Shown: positions 61,562-64,000 of the stretch, in pieces
Position numbering within the stretch: position 1 is the stretch's first letter
Layout: every line of letters begins with the position of its first letter
From: Aquificota bacterium
GTDB lineage: Bacteria > Aquificota > Aquificia > Aquificales > Hydrogenothermaceae
Assembly: GCA_013153635.1 (NCBI GenBank)
Contig: JAADDZ010000003.1
Coordinates: forward strand, 1 to 64,000
DNA length: 64,000 bases
Reading direction: 5' to 3'
Notes under the pieces: generated by a model
What the model was told of the DNA's origin: nothing
What the model saw: the letters and a program-made list of their open reading frames with translations, nothing else
Databases searched by the model: none
Position numbers and translations under genes: made by a program

Positions 61562-61583
61562 AGCAGAGACCCCTCTCTGCTTT
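61562..61583 (+). terminator. Hairpin after rpmA
   Basis: AGCAGAGA and TCTCTGCT form a perfect 8-bp stem with a CCCC loop, followed only by TT. It is probably an attenuating terminator between rpmA and the lolC gene 6 bp downstream. Confidence 0.6.
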
Positions 61584-61588
61584 CAATA

Positions 61589-62806
61589 ATGCCTTTATAT
61601 ATAGAACTCGCCCTTAAATATCTCTTTTCAATTCGTTCAAAAGCCTTATCTTTTATGACATTTATCTCTATCATAGGAATAACTGTAGGAGTGTCCGCTC
61701 TTTTGATAACACTAGCAGTAATGAGCGGATTTGAGTATGGTTTAAAAACAAAGATAGTAGACAACAACCCCCATATTCTTGTACTAAAACTAGGAGGATA
61801 CATAGATTCCCAAGAACTACCCCTACTAGAAGAAAAACTAAATCAGATAAAAGATATACAAGCGATAGAACCTATTATATACACCCAAGCCGTAGCAAAA
61901 AAGAAAAACAATATCACCCCTGTCTTTGTCAAAGGGATTATACCCCAAAAAGAAAAACAAGTCTCCCATCTAGACAAAAAAATAATAGCTGGAGATTTTT
62001 CTCTTTTAGAAAAAACAGGATTTGCAGTAATAGGTTCAGACCTTGCATTTATACTAGATGTCTGGATAGGAGACAAAATAAACATATTTTCTCCATACGG
62101 AAAAAGAACACCTTTTGGTTACGTACCAAAAACCAAAACATTCCAAATATCAGCTATAGCTGACTTTGGAGTGTACGAACTAAACTCTACATTTGTAGCA
62201 ATAAACTTACTCGACGCCCAGCAGTTATTCAACCTAGAAAACAGATTTACTGGAATACAGCTTAGACTAAAAAACCCAATGCAAGCAGACACAGTAAAAC
62301 AAAAACTCCTATCAATACTCCCCTCCCAATACATCATAAAATCGTGGATAGATATAAACAGAAGTCTCTTTCAAGCACTACAATTAGAAAAATTTGGTAT
62401 GTTCTTAGTACTAACGTTGATAGTGCTAGTAGCATCTTTTAATATATCAAGTCTTCTAATCACCAAATCTAGAGAAAAAAGAAAAGAAATAGCCATACTA
62501 AAAACATTAGGAGCTACTAACAGTTTCATTCTAAAAATATTTATCTGGCAAGGAATCATAATAGGAATGATAGGGATAACTCTTGGGTTAATTTTAGGAA
62601 TAACAACAATTTTTGTAGCAGACCATTATCATCTGATAAAACTAAACCCAGAAGTTTATATGATAGAATACCTCCCCCTTAAGATAAGCTTAGAAGAATC
62701 CATAGCAGTTGTAGTATCTGCTCTCGTTATCTCATTTTTATCCTCGCTTATTCCTGCTAAAATGGCATCAAAAGAAATACCAGTGGAAATCCTAAGATAT
62801 GAATGA
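61589..62806 (+). CDS. lolC: Lipoprotein-releasing ABC transporter permease LolC/E
   Basis: Inner-membrane subunit of 405 aa that releases mature lipoproteins towards the outer membrane. One N-terminal helix (TFISIIGITVGVSALLITLAVMSGF), a large periplasmic domain, and three C-terminal helices form the FtsX/MacB topology; LITKSREKRKEIAILKTLGAT is the cytoplasmic loop typical of LolC/E. A single gene for both LolC and LolE is usual outside gamma-proteobacteria. Overlaps lolD by 8 bp. Confidence 0.9.
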   Translation: MPLYIELALKYLFSIRSKALSFMTFISIIGITVGVSALLITLAVMSGFEYGLKTKIVDNNPHILVLKLGGYIDSQELPLLEEKLNQIKDIQAIEPIIYTQAVAKKKNNITPVFVKGIIPQKEKQVSHLDKKIIAGDFSLLEKTGFAVIGSDLAFILDVWIGDKINIFSPYGKRTPFGYVPKTKTFQISAIADFGVYELNSTFVAINLLDAQQLFNLENRFTGIQLRLKNPMQADTVKQKLLSILPSQYIIKSWIDINRSLFQALQLEKFGMFLVLTLIVLVASFNISSLLITKSREKRKEIAILKTLGATNSFILKIFIWQGIIIGMIGITLGLILGITTIFVADHYHLIKLNPEVYMIEYLPLKISLEESIAVVVSALVISFLSSLIPAKMASKEIPVEILRYE

Positions 62807-63491
62807 AAAAAAGGCAGTAGTAACTCAAAACTTAGAAAAGATATATCACACAAAAACAGACATCGTTCACGCCTTAAAAGGAATATCTATCCAGATACAA
62901 AAAGGGAATATGGTAGCTGTTATGGGACCCTCTGGTTCAGGCAAAAGTACATTTTTACACCTATTAGGAGGCTTAGACAGACCAACCAAAGGAAAAGTCT
63001 ATATCGACGAAACTGATATTTTCTCTCTTTCAGATAACCAATTAGCCAAATTTAGAAACCAAAAAATAGGATTTGTCTTCCAATTTCATTACTTACTACC
63101 AGAACTAACAGCTTTAGAAAACGTTCTAGTACCTGTGAAACTGTATCAAAAAAATAAAACTACCAATAACAAAGCCTATAATCTCCTAAAAGAACTAGGA
63201 CTAGAAAAAAGAATAGACCATTTACCTTCTCAACTATCTGGAGGAGAACAGCAGAGAGTAGCTATAGCTAGAGCTATAATAAACTCACCAGATATAATCC
63301 TAGCAGACGAACCTACAGGAAACTTAGACAGCAAAAACACACAAAAAGTTATGAACATTTTAAAAGAACTAAACGAAAAGAAAAATACAACGATAGTAAT
63401 AGCTACACACGACAAAGAGGTGGCAAAATACTGCAAATATATTCTTCATATGAAAGATGGTAAAATTGTAAATAAGGAATCTATATCATAG
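62799..63491 (+). CDS. lolD: Lipoprotein-releasing ABC transporter ATPase LolD
   Basis: A 230 aa ATPase of the MacB/LolD group. Walker A GPSGSGKST, Q-loop FQFHYLLPELTALENV, signature LSGGEQQRVAIARAI, Walker B ILADEPTGNLD and the H-loop THD are intact. Coupled to the permease. Confidence 0.93.
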   Translation: MNEKKAVVTQNLEKIYHTKTDIVHALKGISIQIQKGNMVAVMGPSGSGKSTFLHLLGGLDRPTKGKVYIDETDIFSLSDNQLAKFRNQKIGFVFQFHYLLPELTALENVLVPVKLYQKNKTTNNKAYNLLKELGLEKRIDHLPSQLSGGEQQRVAIARAIINSPDIILADEPTGNLDSKNTQKVMNILKELNEKKNTTIVIATHDKEVAKYCKYILHMKDGKIVNKESIS

Positions 63492-63612
63492 TTTTATAAA
63501 GATAAATAAGTATAATTTATAGTAATAGAAACCACACAGACTTGACAAAATCAAGGTATGGCAAATTTTATTAGGCAATTATATAAAAGCGAATAAAAAG
63601 AGGTGCATAAAG

Positions 63613-64000
63613 ATGTTTGAAAAATTTACTGAAAAAGCAAGAAAAATAATATTAGATGCAAGAGAAAAAGCTTTAGAATATAAAAGTAACTATCTAGGAA
63701 GTGAACACCTACTTTTATCACTCCTAGAAGACGAAGACATAACTGTACTAGTCTTATCTAGATTTGGTCTTACTATAGACAAAGTTAAAAGAACATTAAC
63801 TTCCCAAATGGTAAAAGGTTCTCACACAGGAGAAGTACTCTTTGCCCCTGATGCCAAAAGAGTACTTGAACATGCGGTTGAGGAAGCCAGAATCCTTCAC
63901 CACCAATTTGTAGGACCAGAACATCTCCTCATTGGAATAGTAAGGGAAAAAACTGGACTTGGAGGAAGAGTCCTAAGAGGATTCGGTATAGACGAATATT
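63613..64000 (+). CDS. clpC: ClpC-type AAA+ ATPase, 3' truncated by window edge
   Basis: The first 129 residues of a Clp/Hsp100 unfoldase. FEKFTEKARKIILDAREKALEYKSNYLGSEHLLL and the second repeat VLEHAVEEARILHHQFVGPEHLLIG are the two Clp_N repeats that distinguish ClpC and ClpA. SD AGAGG lies 8 bp before the ATG. The AAA domains lie beyond the window. TTGACA at 63542 with the dyad CTTGA-CAAAA-TCAAG in the 121-bp leader may be part of its promoter. Confidence 0.9.
   Translation, partial: MFEKFTEKARKIILDAREKALEYKSNYLGSEHLLLSLLEDEDITVLVLSRFGLTIDKVKRTLTSQMVKGSHTGEVLFAPDAKRVLEHAVEEARILHHQFVGPEHLLIGIVREKTGLGGRVLRGFGIDEY

Noticed and set aside
63541-63555. HrcA (CIRCE) or HspR (HAIR) site upstream of clpC
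   Set aside because: The dyad CTTGA-CAAAA-TCAAG has neither the TTAGCACTC-N9 nor the CTTGAGT-N7 layout.
1-64000. CRISPR arrays, rRNA genes or complete insertion sequences
   Set aside because: None seen by reading; no regularly spaced repeats and no full transposase ORF.

Overview
The window is AT-rich bacterial DNA, densely packed with short overlaps between genes. The best fit is a chemolithotrophic thermophile of the Aquificota, probably the Hydrogenothermaceae (Sulfurihydrogenibium/Persephonella-like). This rests on low GC with heavy ATA and AGA use, an archaeal-like Mre11 nuclease, heme d1-dependent denitrification, Kdo and Lol functions of a Gram-negative envelope, and sigma-54 promoters. 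The genus is inferred, not proven.

Region 1 (1-9.5 kb) is a surface-polysaccharide cluster on the + strand: four glycosyltransferases (one cut by the window edge), a sulfotransferase, a Wzy/WaaL-like membrane protein, a formyltransferase, a hexapeptide acyltransferase, an ATP-grasp enzyme and a DegT-like aminotransferase homologue. It is visibly more AT-rich than the rest. It is followed by two secreted proteins (a SBBP beta-propeller with a C-terminal sorting-like tail, and a triple choice-of-anchor-D protein with a clear sigma-54 promoter), then a polysaccharide deacetylase and RmlA.

Region 2 (15-39 kb) is mainly housekeeping: agmatine deiminase, ThiE, acyl-CoA ligase, a DppB/lipoprotein/DppC operon, PgpA, an amidohydrolase that seems to start at ATT, HU, RluB, an orphan histidine kinase coupled to KdsB, a degenerate PHP-like protein, ThiG, a MidA-type methyltransferase, RlmN, two tiny membrane proteins, a 470-bp gap with a second sigma-54 promoter, a diguanylate cyclase, an outer-membrane protein, tRNA-Ala(GGC), an M23 peptidase, LeuA, rubredoxin and Mre11.

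Region 3 (39-56 kb) is a dissimilatory nitrate/nitrite reduction island. On the - strand nirS, a nirN-nirC-like fusion, nirJ, nirF, nirE and a fused nirDL form a nearly complete heme d1/cytochrome cd1 operon, with an Rrf2 regulator and a zinc-ribbon/HTH protein next to it. Divergently on the + strand lies napAGHBFLD, in the gene order typical of Campylobacterota, followed by a PAS protein that seems to end in a ribbon-helix-helix domain, a porin-like protein and a TrpD2-like protein. Two FNR/CRP-type dyads lie in the divergent promoter region. No nitric oxide or nitrous oxide reductase is in the window.

Region 4 (56.8-64 kb) holds TsaB, a FlgM-like protein, a cysteine desulfurase, a triheme cytochrome c, a GT4 glycosyltransferase, ribosomal proteins L21 and L27, LolC/E and LolD, and the start of ClpC.

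The most unusual signals are: (i) a 17-bp palindrome TGTAAA-N5-TTTACA found twice upstream of each of two strong sigma-54 promoters, at 11.9-12.1 kb and 31.9-32.1 kb, which suggests one undescribed enhancer-binding-protein regulon; (ii) the PAS-RHH protein in the nap operon; (iii) the cytochrome c-d1-cytochrome c fusion; (iv) the ATT start with an adjacent palindrome.
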